64,000 nucleotides of DNA from Siphonodentalium dalli. Taxonomy: Eukaryota; Mollusca; Scaphopoda; Gadilida; Siphonodentaliidae. The position numbers and the translations under genes were made by a program. Under the pieces are notes generated by a model. That model was not told the DNA's origin. It saw only the letters and a program-made list of their open reading frames with translations, and made no database searches. Shown piece by piece: positions 41,311 to 51,109 of the stretch. Position 1 is the stretch's first letter. Each line of letters begins with the position of its first letter. The stretch covers positions 228,414,961 through 228,478,960 of the forward strand of contig CP136066.1 of the NCBI GenBank assembly GCA_032622095.1. Reading direction: 5' to 3'.

Positions 41311-41599
41311 ACTCTTTTGGAGTAAATATCATCATTCGCTGGTGGCCTCAGGTTTACTTTCAACATTTATTACATTTGGCATCAGACTTTACATTCTCAG
41401 TATGAGAGCCCAGCATGAAATTGTGAATTTACACGAAAAATGTTATTTTAATCTGACAAGGAAACTAAATGTTGGCCAAATTGCACTGTTTTCAATGATT
41501 ACACTTGTTGATTATTAACTGGAACATTAACAGTTTTTCTGAATCACAAAAGCTATCTTTTCCGGGTGCATTCTTAGTGTGATCAGGGATTTATCTACC
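41311..41599. other. unassigned non-coding sequence
   Basis: Nothing recognised. Confidence 0.35.
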
Positions 41600-42662
41600 A
41601 ATTTGCAGAATGAGGTCCCCAGAGGGTGAATTTAATGATGCTATCCTGCACAGCGGCTAGCATCACTAAATGATCCCCTCCCCTGGGACCTCATTCTGCA
41701 TGGCCTCATCTGCTATGGGAGATCAAGACACAGCTTTTAGATCTCAGATGGTGAAGATGGTCTAGATCATGCCATGAATCTCTACTCTGGCTTACACCCG
41801 CAGAGATCATATTCCACCAGTACAAAACCTGGGAACTTTTTGAAGTTTTGACAGGGAACCTTATAAAGTCAAAACAATAATGCGGGGAATATATTTTTTA
41901 GGTATTATCTCTTCCTTAATAATGTAGATCACTGTAGGGGAAGATCAAACTAAAACATTTATGATTTAAGTAAGTTTATGAGCGATTTCGCTTTGCGTTT
42001 CTTACAATTATGGCATTTCTCCTGGGTAATTAGTTCACTGTTTATTGCGATATCAGCTCACAAAAGTCACAGAAAAGCGCGCAATTTTTACTTGGAACCT
42101 TCGACTACAGTGAAGTACATTATTAAGGAACAGATAATAACTAAGAAATAAATTCCCCGTCTTATTGTTTTGACTTTATAAGGTTCCCTGTCAAAAAGTT
42201 TTGTACAGGTGGAATATGATCTCTACGGGCGTTAGCCATAGTAGAGATTCATGACATGATCTACCAATGGGAACCTTGATTATGAATTGTGTCGTCTGCA
42301 CCCATTGGGAACCTAGATTATGCATTGTGTCGTCTGCCAATTTGGGGATAAAGAAACACTAAACTAAAAAAGTAAAAGACACTTCCTAAAGAAACTAAAA
42401 AACTTGTTAATTTGATAATAATCATACTTTCCAGAAAAGTTGAGGACTAAGCAGAATGAGGTCCCCAGAGGGTGAAATTAGTGACACTTTCTCACACAGC
42501 GGGCTCATATCACCAAAATTCATCCTCTTAGGACCTCATTCTGCTTTTGCCTCATCTTCTGGAAAGTATCTATAGTCTCAAAATAACATTGTGTTTAGTT
42601 ACTTTTCCCTTTCTGTTTCAATGTCCCCTAATTTGCAGAAGATAAATTGCATAATTGAGGTG
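41600..42662. mobile_element. hAT-like MITE, long form, split by a TA-5 element
   Basis: First hairpin at 41600-41700, spacer to 41762, nested element, then spacer from 42264, second hairpin at 42453-42545 and further family spacer to 'ttgcagaagataaattgcat'. 'cccattgggaacctagatta' is duplicated next to the nested element. Confidence 0.75.
41765..42261. mobile_element. TA-5 long-inverted-repeat element
   Basis: Terminal repeats of about 150 bp beginning GATCATGCCATGAATCTCTA and including 'tattccaccagtacaaaacc' and 'gacagggaaccttataaagt', then a partly palindromic centre. TA flanks both ends. No protein-coding potential. Confidence 0.8.
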
Positions 42663-42667
42663 ACTGA

Positions 42668-42975
42668 TGCTCCTGTGCCAGTGCTTAAATGTCTTATATA
42701 TTTGAGATTCCCATAGGGAGCCTCGCATATATAAGAGTATGCACTGACTTACATGGTCAAGGTAAATATTGTTAGGCCAATATATTCTCTTATATATGTG
42801 ACGCTCCATATTGCAGACTCGCATATACAAGGGAATGCACTGGCTTACAAGGTCAAGGTCAATAATGTTAGGCCAATGTATTCTCTTATATATGCAAGGA
42901 TCCCTATTGGAGACTCATATATGTAAGAGAATGCATTGACACAGGGTTTTCGCTAAATTTCAGGAAGCTCCAGGG
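42668..42975. mobile_element. TTAA-2 MITE with an extra hairpin, ends lost
   Basis: Three hairpin units ('cttatatat..gag' to 'cgcatatataagag') separated by 'ggtcaaggtaaatattgttagg' twice. The right end stops at 'aatttcaggaagctccag' without the terminal TTAA. Confidence 0.7.
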
Positions 42976-43043
42976 GTCCTATTTGTCAAACTTATTATCT
43001 GAACTATCGCTTAGTGAATTAGTCTTCATCGAATATTTAGTCA

Positions 43044-43292
43044 TTAAGCCTTCCATGACTGGAGCTTCCTGAAAGTTTGCGAAATCCCTGTGCCGATGTA
43101 TTCTCTTATAGATGCGAGTCTACCCTTGGAAGCCTTGCATACAGTATATAAGAGAATACATTGGACTTGTATGCAGCCAGTGCATTGTTTTATATATGTG
43201 AGGTGGAAGCCTTGCATATATAAGAGAATGCAAGGGGCACATCATCTTTAATGCTGCACGCAGGTCCCGTCATGAAAGGGTCAAAGGGTTAA
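43044..43292. mobile_element. TTAA-2 MITE
   Basis: TTAAGCCTTCCATGACTGGA to 'cccgtcatgaaagggtcaaagggttaa'; two hairpins with point changes. Confidence 0.75.
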
Positions 43293-43336
43293 ACCATTGG
43301 ATTAGGGTTAATGTTTGAATTGGTGATAATTATAGC

Positions 43337-43457
43337 CATTAAACAGGGTTTTCACAAAATTTCAGGATGCTCCAGTCATGGAAGGGTTAATAAGGGAGGT
43401 AACTCCAGTCATGAAAGGGTTAATAAGGGAGGTAACTCCAGTCATGGAAGGGTTAGG
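43337..43457. repeat. triplicated TTAA-2 terminus
   Basis: A TTAA-2 right end ('cacaaaatttcaggatgctc') followed by three copies of 'aactccagtcatgaaagggtt' spaced by 'aataagggaggt', about 33 bp per unit. Confidence 0.75.
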
Positions 43458-43504
43458 GGTGCTATTTGTTGAACTTATTATATGAACAATCCCTTAATGA
43501 ACTA

Positions 43505-43902
43505 CCCCGCTGGACAAAACAAGTGTCCATTACCACTATGGTGTATTTGCCGTGGTGTCAGAGTTTGTAACTGCAGTTGAGCACTGCGGCCGAACAGCAA
43601 GTACACCGCAGCCGTACGGCAAGTACACTGCGGCCGAACGGCAAGTACACCACGGCCGAACGGCAACTACACTGCGGTCGGACGGCATGTACACCATGGT
43701 TAGATTTCTGGTTTGTATCATCTTTTTTCAGTTTAATGAACGTACACAGCAGCAACTACACCATGTCCGAACAGCAAGTTGGCAACTACACAGCGGCCCA
43801 ACTGTAGTTAGCTGGTGGAGCCGCGGTGTAGTTGCATTTCAGCCGAGGTGGCAGTGCTAACCGCACAGGTGGTTAAGTGGACACTTGTTTTGTCCAGCAG
43901 GG
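43505..43902. mobile_element. TA-4 MITE with internal GC-rich 22-bp repeats
   Basis: Ends CCCCGCTGGACAAAACAAGT and complement, TA at 43503-43504 and 43903-43904. The inside has five to six copies of a 22-bp unit ('gcggccgaacggcaagtaca' plus 'cc') and one inverted set on the right. Several open frames in both directions come from this unit. Confidence 0.8.
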
Positions 43903-43926
43903 TACTCTTCAGCGAATATTTAGTCA

Positions 43927-44115
43927 TAAAACTGGAGCTTCCTGAAATTTTACGAAAAACCCTGTGCCAATGCATTCTCTTATAAATCTTTACATTGATC
44001 TAGTATTGAGCCAGTGCAATCTTAGGCTTCCTATGGGACACTACCATTTATAAGAGTATGTACTCAGGCACAGGATAATTAATGCTGCACCAGCGCAGCT
44101 CCTGTCATGAAAAGT
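43927..44115. mobile_element. TTAA-2 MITE, diverged
   Basis: 'aaaactggagcttcctgaaa' to 'cagctcctgtcatgaaaagttaa'. Hairpin arms are eroded and the left TTAA is lost. Confidence 0.65.
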
Positions 44116-44863
44116 TAAGTGTCTTGTTTGTGTAACTTAATATCTGAACAGTGAACTATTCTTCAGCGAATTTTTAGTCATTAAAGGGTTAACCCATTAG
44201 ATTGGAGTTAATGTTTGAATTGTTGATAATTATATCCATTAAACAGTTTAACATTATAATGACCTATGATTTACACAGTATGTCAGACTGCTCTTAACTC
44301 GGGGCATGGCTATCACATGTGGAAGTGCTTCCCGATCAACCTTCCACTCCACTCCCATCATAAATAAGTCATAAGTTTACGAGAGGTTTCACATTGTAAA
44401 TCACCAATACCCCAACAACCCACATACCGGTCTCCACACCAATACCCCAACAACCCACATACCGGTCTCCGCACAAGCTTTAATCTCAGATCATCTTCAG
44501 AGAGATGAAACCTGGGTGATTTATTCAGCTGGGACCGATCTTATTAATCCCTGTATATACAACATTCTTTTGTTTGATGCTCTGTTTATATATGCAATAA
44601 AAAAATACCTCTGGTCACTTGATTCTCTGGGAACTTTGGTCAAAAAACCAAAACATTGGGTTCAGGGGTGGACCAGGATTTCCCCGACTCAGGGGCTATG
44701 ATACACGACAGGCTGTTTAGGGTGTCAAATCATACCTAGTTATTCTAGCTCTCTGGTAATTTGATTCTCTGAGAACTTTTGGTCAAAATACCATCCCTGC
44801 CAGGTTTTGGGGATCAAAATAGGTTTGTTAATATATATGAGACATACTGTTATATGGGCTATA

Positions 44864-45157
44864 CAGTAATGCCATAAATAATCGACTCCTTAACCAGAGC
44901 AGAATTGTGGGTAACTTTTCAGGATTTATTCGGAAATATAGCTTGTTGCCATTCATTGGAAAGCTCTCACTCAGAGCTTTCCGATGAATGGCAACAAGCC
45001 ATTATTTTATATATGCGAGGTGGGAGACTTGCATATATAAGAGAATTAATGCAAGGGGCACATCATCCTTAATGCTGCACCATATTTCCGATTAAATCCT
45101 GAAAAATTACCCATAATTCTGCTGTGGTTAAGGAGTCAATTATTTGGGGCATTACTG
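44864..45157. mobile_element. TA-1 foldback containing a TTAA-2 hairpin piece
   Basis: Right arm split at 'acaagcc|atatttcc' by about 77 bp of TTAA-2 sequence ('attttatatatgcgaggtgg ... catccttaatgctgcacc', 45002-45078). The piece lacks both TTAA-2 termini, so it did not arrive as a normal insertion. Confidence 0.8.
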
Positions 45158-45577
45158 TATATGCCTCAGAAGAGTTTATTATTGATGACATAGAAATACC
45201 ACTTCTGAGTCAAAAAAAGGGCCATTTTTCTTCCAGTAATATTGATGATCTGACAACAAATGTTAAGAAAGAAATCACATTTTTAAGTTTTATATTAAAT
45301 TCGGTTGGAAATATTCTGCATAGATTACATATTTATAATTTGTTTATTAAACCAAACCATGTCTGTTTAATCTCGGATAATCTTGAGACAGTTGAAATCT
45401 GGGTGATTTATTCAGCTGGGACCCATCTTATTATTCCCTGTGTATACAACTCTCTTTTGTTTGATGCTCTGTTTAGAAAAGAAGACCTAAAGGTTCTCTG
45501 GTCACTTGATTCTCTGGGAACTTTGGTCAAAGTGTACTATCCCTGGCAGGTTTTGGGGATCAAAATATGTTCGTAAA
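45158..45577 (+). other. open frame of unknown nature in the triplicated segment
   Basis: A 150-codon frame (45124-45576) continues through TA-1 into 'EEFIIDDIEIPLLSQKKGHF' and ends 'LVKVYYPWQVLGIKICS'. Its last part is shared with the other copies of the triplication, where the frame is broken. No family recognised and no splice sites fixed. Most likely a chance frame. Confidence 0.2.
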
Positions 45578-45619
45578 TATACATGAGACATACTGTTATA
45601 TACTGTTATATGGGCTATA

Positions 45620-45834
45620 CAGTAATGCCCTAAATAATCAACTCTTTAACCAGAGCAGAATTATGGGTAACTTTTCAGGATTTAGTCGGAAATATGGCTT
45701 GTTGGAATTCATCGGAATGCTCTCGGGGATAGCTTTCCGATGAATGGCAACAAGCCATATTTCCGACTAAATCCTGAAAAGTTACCCATAATTCTGCTGT
45801 GTTTAAGGAGTCGATTACTTAGGGCATTATACTG
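45620..45834. mobile_element. TA-1 foldback element, complete
   Basis: Both arms and centre (CTCTCGGGGATAGCTTT); TA at both sides. An extra 'TA' lies in the right terminus (GGGCATTATACTG), as also in the copy ending at 63577. Confidence 0.87.
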
Positions 45835-45843
45835 TACACCATC

Positions 45844-46429
45844 ATGCAAGTGTTCCTACCAGGTGGCAACAATGTTATTGTCACAAACGATGTTGAGTCA
45901 ATCACAGACACAGCCACTTTCCTCTCCATCACTCTTATAAGAGGCGAAAGTGTCACATTAACCCTTTACCCAACAGAAGGGCCCTGTGCCAATGCATTCT
46001 CTTATATATGCGAGTCAACCATAGGTTGCCTCGCATATATAAGAGAATGCATTGGCTTAACACATTAAAAATTATAAAATTGTTAAAGAATGTATGGTCG
46101 ACTCGCATATATAAGAGAATGCATTGGCACAGGGCATAACTGTAACTATCACAATGTGGTCAAGGAGCCGGTTCCAATGATATCCATATTTGTATGGTGT
46201 TATTGAGACAGACCGAAGATATTTTAGGCTGTTGAAGCTTTATTTGGCCGGTTTTGGCCGGTTTGTTGGGTAAAGGGTTAAACATTATAGTAGGCCCTAG
46301 ATGTCTATCCAAATGGACATACAACACATGTGGACTACTCTGTGACTATTTGTTATTATTATATCAAACTGGATACATGTATATTATTATGTAGTGTATA
46401 TATACTCTCCACATATGGAGGCAATAAAT
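45844..46429 (+). pseudogene. possible coding fragment interrupted by a TTAA-1 element
   Basis: From 45844 a frame reads 'MQVFLPGGNNVIVTNDVESI', then a Thr-rich stretch and 'GESVTL', with codon use unlike the flanking AT-rich DNA. A TTAA-1 element enters at 45958-46281. If the element and one TTAA are ignored, the same frame continues about 45 more codons ('NIIVGPRCLSKW...') to a stop near 46395. It could be an exon or exon relic cut by the MITE; it vaguely recalls the end of an Ig-like domain, but no family is certain and no splice sites were fixed. Confidence 0.25.
45958..46281. mobile_element. TTAA-1 MITE, second hairpin half deleted
   Basis: Complete ends and TTAA sites. The left arm of the second hairpin and part of the spacer are missing ('ttaaagaatgtatggtcgac'). 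Confidence 0.88.
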
Positions 46430-46489
46430 AAATCACTGTGTATATAGCCCTCTTTTGTTTGATGAACTGTTTATAAAAGAAGACATAAA

Positions 46490-46670
46490 GGATCTCTGGT
46501 CACTTGATTCTCTGGTCACTTGATTCTCTGGTCACTTGATTCTCTGGTCACTTGATTCGCTGGTCACTTGATTCTCTGGTCACTTGATTCTCTGGTCACT
46601 TGATTCTCTGGTCACTTGATTCTCTGGTCACTTGATTCGCTGGTCACTTGATTCTCTGGGAACTTGATTC
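46490..46670. repeat. 16-bp minisatellite, about 11 copies
   Basis: Unit 'tctggtcacttgattc'. The other two copies of the surrounding triplication have this sequence once, so the array expanded locally after duplication. Confidence 0.92.
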
Positions 46671-46766
46671 TCTGGGAACTTTGGTCGAAGTAAACCACCC
46701 TGGCAGGTTTGGGGGATCAAAATACGTTCGTAAATATAAATGAGACATACTTTTATATCGGGTATA

Positions 46767-46822
46767 CAGTAATGCCCTAAATAATCGACTCGTTAAGGAG
46801 TCAATTATTTAGGGCATTACTG
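46767..46822. mobile_element. 56-bp minimal TA-1 hairpin
   Basis: Only the outer ends are left: CAGTAATGCCCTAAATAATC, 'gactcgttaaggagtc' and the complement. TA on both sides. An internal deletion from 'ttaa' to 'ttaa' explains it. Confidence 0.85.
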
Positions 46823-47524
46823 TATATACCTTTTATATATGTATACCTGTTGTGGCATGACATTTTGACCTATGGTGATGTCATCAATAACAACATCATA
46901 TTTTTTTTTGCTACCTGAGGGTTGAGTATTAAAATACCTACACAATTATACACCACCTGTTAAAATCCAATCATATTGACATCACGTATATGGGATTACC
47001 ATTTCCCCCACCCCATCATGATCAGAAAAAAATCGGTTTAAAACAGATTACCTGTTCCGTTACAGACCCATGTTTCTGTTATCATAACGATAAACAGGTA
47101 AATTATAGGAAGTAAAAACAGGTATAATATAGGAAGTATATAGACTGACTGTGGCATGAGGCCACCTAATGCCGACTCATGGGTATTATAACTGAACATC
47201 AAAGAGTAACACCTTAATTAAGTACCAAGATCACACACCACGGCATAATGTCCTCGGGTTGCACTGAAGTAGCTCTTCTATATTTTTGCAGACAGAAGCA
47301 AAAACGTTCTCTTCCCCATTGGGGTCTTAATAGATGTATTTTCATTTGTTTTATATTGATTATGGGATGGAAATAGGGCAAGGGCATCGCACACAGTATC
47401 ACACCCCACCCCCTCATCTTTGGTTCATGATTATAGCAAAGATTATTCACCATCCAATATAAGATGTCGGAGATACATAGATGGATATTTCATTAAATAT
47501 TCAATGTGGAAGTTAAGTAGCCAT

Positions 47525-47882
47525 CTCATCTATAGTTTACCTAACTACATATTACCTATCTTATCTACAGATTACCTATCTTATCTACAGAGTACCTGTC
47601 TTATCTACAGATTACCTATCTTATGTACAGAGTACCTGTCTTATCTACATATTACCTATCTTATCTACATATTACCTATCTTATCTACAGATTACCTGTC
47701 TTATCTACAGAGTACCTGTCTTATCTACAGATTACCTATCTTATCTACAGAGTACCTATCTTATCTACATATTACCTGTCTTATCTACATATTACCTGTC
47801 TTATCTACATATTACCTATCTTATCTACAGAGTACCTGTCTTATCTACAGAGTACCTGTCTTATCTACAGAGTACCTGTTCT
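47525..47882. repeat. 20-bp minisatellite, about 16 copies
   Basis: Unit 'cttatctacagattacctat' with two alternating sites (ag/at and a/g). The 160-codon frames over it are by-products of a stop-free unit. Confidence 0.92.
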
Positions 47883-48302
47883 GTTACAGATGCATGTTTC
47901 CGTCATAATAATGATAAACAGGTAATTTAAAGGAAGTAATAGACCGTCTGTAGCCCAAGGCCACCGAAAGCCAGCACACAGGTATTATATCTGAACATCA
48001 AAGAGTAACACCTCAATTAAGTACCTAGGTCACACACCACCGCACAATGTCCTCGGATTGTACTGAAGTAGCTTTTCTGTATTTTGGCAGACAGAAGCAA
48101 AAAAAAAAAAATTCTTATATATGCGAGTCTCCCATTGGGGTCTTAATAGATGTATATTCCATTATTTCATTTTTATTATTGGATGAAAATAGGGCAAGTG
48201 CACCCCACACAGTATCACCCCCGCACAGTATCACCCCCCACACAGTATCATCCCCCACACAGTATCACACCCTCCTCCCATCTTTGGTTCATAATTACTC
48301 AA

Positions 48303-48740
48303 CCAAATGGCACCCATGGCAAGCATACCTAAGAGACCAAATCGAAAAATAGAAATGGTTCAACACAGAGCAGCCCGGTACACAATGAACACTTTCAACT
48401 ACCCAAGCAGTGTCTCTGACATGCTAAGACACCTGCAATGGCCTTCTCTAGAAGAGCTACGATTATATTCATCACTTGTCATGTTCTACAAAATCAAAAA
48501 CAACATTGTTAATATACGAGACACTGCCACCCCCCCCCCCTCACAACATCCAGAGGTCATAAATTTGTACTGTTCTACACTGGACCCAAATACAACTGCA
48601 CCTCATTCTACCCTCGTACTATCCTTGCATGGAATTCTCTTGACCCTGCTATTGCTACCCTCACAGACCTGGACAAATACAAATCTGCTCTCTATAGCGA
48701 CCACTTCAAAACTCCCTTAACCAACCTGTACCAAATCTGA
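48303..48740 (+). pseudogene. LINE reverse transcriptase C-terminal fragment, frameshifted
   Basis: Block 1 'PWQAYLRDQIEK' and, after a one-base shift, 'IEMVQHRAARYTMN', 'SVSDMLRHLQWPSLEELRL' and 'VMFYKIKNN'; then another frame with 'YPRTILAWNSLDPAI' to a stop near 48740. These are the '.WDPY...I..IE.VQRRAARF', 'ML..L.W..L..RR' and 'PRT...WNSLP' motifs of the C-terminal end of non-LTR reverse transcriptases. At least two frameshifts, no catalytic domain. A different lineage from the fragment at 15 kb. It is flanked by ATAATTA on both sides (about 48291-48297 and 49111-49117), a plausible target duplication. Confidence 0.83.
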
Positions 48741-48828
48741 GTTTTTATCATGTTTTTAAATAAAATCCAAAAAATTCACCAAAAATATTGCACAAAAAAT
48801 TGTATAGTTACAGAATCAGGCGCCTCCT

Positions 48829-49096
48829 TTAACCCTTTACCCAACAAACCGGCCAATTAAAGCTTCAACAGCCTAAAATATCTTAGGTCGCCTCGCATAT
48901 ATAAGAGAATGCATTGGCCTAAAAAAAATCTTTTTTTAACACTTTTTACCATTTTTTCTTACATTCTTTAACAATTTTATAATTTTTAATATGTTAAGCC
49001 AATGCATTCTCTTATATATGCGAGGCGACCTATGGTCGACTCGCATATATAAGAGAATGCATTGGCACAGGGCCCTTCTGTTGGGTAAAGGGTTAA
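48829..49096. mobile_element. TTAA-1 MITE, reverse orientation, inside the LINE 3' region
   Basis: TTAA at both ends. The unique tail is shortened ('gcttcaacagcctaaaatat' joined directly to 'cttaggtcgcctcgcatata', so the first hairpin is halved). It interrupts the LINE 3' tail before the putative target duplication. Confidence 0.87.
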
Positions 49097-49440
49097 AACT
49101 TATAGAAAGATAGATAATTATACACAAGATTATTCACATCCAATTTAAAATGACGGAGATATACATGTACATGGATGGATGTTTAATTTTTTTTTTCCCA
49201 AGAACATCAATGTTCAATGTGGAAGTAGTCATCTCATCTACCTGTTCTGTTATAGATGCATGTTTCCGTCATCATAACGATAAACAGGTAATCTGAAGGA
49301 AGTAATCGACTGTCTGTAGCCCAAGGCTGACTATAATGCCTGCACACAGGTATTATATCTGAACATCAAAGAGTAACACCTTAATTAAGTACCTAGATCA
49401 CACACAAAGGCAGTACAATGCTCTCAAGTATCACAGTGAA

Positions 49441-49868
49441 GTACATGTAGCATTTGTGTATTTTCCCCACAACAGCATATAAAATTACACAGGATAAAAT
49501 GTACAGTGAAAGTTTACTACACTTTTACTGACGTTACACCAAAATAATATAGAATTTTTTGTCAAATTTTTTGCAAAATTTCAGTGAAATGTTACAATGA
49601 ATTTTCACTAAAATTTTGGTAAAATTTCAGTATAATTCTACAATTTTTAGTTAATTACTTTCACTTTCACTGAAATGAAATGGACTATCAGTGGAATTTA
49701 TAGTTATTCAGTTGTATTTTCCGACTGGTATTTAGTGTGAAATCTGTTGTTATTTAACCAAAACTTGAATATTTCCCCTACTTTCCAGTACTATCTGTCA
49801 AATTTTTGGACAGAATTCCCTTGACTTGGAATTTGTTTCTCTGCCAGAGAGCATCAGTCATACTTCCT
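49441..49868. other. unassigned non-coding sequence
   Basis: A/T-rich with many 'aaatttcagtgaaat'-like short repeats; no feature supported. Confidence 0.4.
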
Positions 49869-50317
49869 CAAGCCTGAATTTAGTGTGTCTGACATTTGCA
49901 GAATGAGGTCCCCAGAGGGAGCATTTAGTGACTACCCCGCACAGTGGACTAGCATCACCAAATCCCCCCTCTGGACCCTCATTCTGCATAGGCCTCAACT
50001 GCTATGGATGACCTAGGATCATATTGAAGTTCCCCAGTTGAAGTTGGTGATGTTCACCCATTAAGTCACCTCGATTATGCATTTTATCTTCTGCATATTA
50101 GGGGATACAGAAACTCAACGTTAACTGAAGGGAAAAAGCAACTAAAAACAATGTTAATTTGAGATTATAGATACTTCCTAGAAGATGAGGCCTAAGCAGA
50201 ATGAGGTCCCCAGAGGGTGAATTTGATGATGCTAGCCCGCTATATGGGGTAGCATCACTAAATTCACCCTCTGGGGACCTCATTCTGCAAATGACAGGCA
50301 CACTATTTCAAGGCTTG
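49869..50317. mobile_element. hAT-like MITE, long form, complete
   Basis: CAAGCCTGAATTTAGTGTGT to 'cactatttcaaggcttg', both hairpins and the full spacer. The flanking direct repeat is GTCATACTTCCT (12 bp, 49857-49868 and 50318-50329), longer than the 8 bp of other copies. Confidence 0.85.
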
Positions 50318-50445
50318 GTCATACTTCCTTTCTGATACTTTTCAGCGGCTGTGTACTAGTCTCTGGTTTTCTATATTTAGCACAGGGTTTTCCAGCAAGC
50401 TACTCGTCAAAATTAGAACTTGCCATGCATGTTATCGTCACTTGT

Positions 50446-50550
50446 GAGAGCTTTCCGATGAATGGCAACAAGCCATATTTCCGACTAAATCCTGAAAAAT
50501 TACCCATAATTCTGCTGTGGTTAAGGAGTCGATTATTTAGGGCATTACTG
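50446..50550. mobile_element. TA-1 right half (solo arm)
   Basis: From GAGAGCTTTCCGATGAATGG to GGGCATTACTG followed by TA; the left arm is absent. Confidence 0.82.
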
Positions 50551-50771
50551 TACAAGCTTTGTACTGAGTGGCTTATAACAATATATTTTTTGCTGAGTAT
50601 GTCACTTTCACTAGTTTTTACTGATGAAGGTAACCAGATTCCACACAATGTAATGGAGGTTCTAACCAAAAGGTTGAGGTAATGGACTGTATCTATGTAT
50701 AATCGTTCATGTGGGTAACAAAACAAAATTCTGCATGATTCCCAAAATCTTCCACATAGGGACCACCTTAA

Positions 50772-51109
50772 TTAACCTCTTCGCTGCTAAATGACGTTAT
50801 GATGTCGTGTGCTGGGCTGTTGACGTTAATGGCATTTTCCAATGTGAAAATATATAGCGGGAATGTCAAAAGAACCATAAAGTGACTCAGCTGAAAGGCT
50901 ATTATTGTTCACAATCGTGGAACATCATACACTGTTTGAAACGTCGAGATACAGTTATTACGATGCACTAATCTCTGAGTTCCAGTTATGTATAATGGCC
51001 TATTTCTAGTGTGCTGAAGTAGGTCCGTAGTACCTACGGACCATATAGCACACGGCGTGCACTTTTACGTCCGTAATAGATTCGGACGTCATAGCAGCGA
51101 AGAGGTTAA
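50772..51109. mobile_element. TTAA-6 MITE with verified TTAA duplication
   Basis: Complete copy. The flanks 'gggaccaccttaat' and 'aatataaacacag' occur joined as 'gggaccaccttaattaaaatataaaagcag' (in two parts) at 51625-51655, giving a second independent empty site for the family. Confidence 0.9.

Larger units (their letters stand above)
44380..46765. repeat. tandem triplication that includes TA-1
   Basis: Three copies, each ending in a TA-1 element: 44480-44863, 45365-45619 and 46430-46766. Shared phrases are 'cttttgtttgatgctctgtt', 'ctctggtcacttgattctct', 'gggaactttggtca', 'gaacatactgttatatgggc'-like leader 'gagacatactgttatatggg' and the TA-1 start. The TA-1 element was therefore present before the duplication. 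Confidence 0.8.
47070..49440. repeat. segmental duplication, three units
   Basis: Units share 'atgtttctgttatcataacg', 'ataaacaggtaa', 'ctgaacatcaaagagtaaca', 'ttaattaagtaccaagatca' and 'gaagtagctcttctatattt': 47070-47560, 47876-49240 (stretched by insertions) and 49240-49440. The middle unit holds a LINE fragment and a TTAA-1 element. Confidence 0.78.

Noticed and set aside
47420-47925. 100-162-codon frames rich in 'YLSYLQSTCLIYR'
   Set aside because: Translation of a 20-bp tandem repeat; the frame rotates with the unit.
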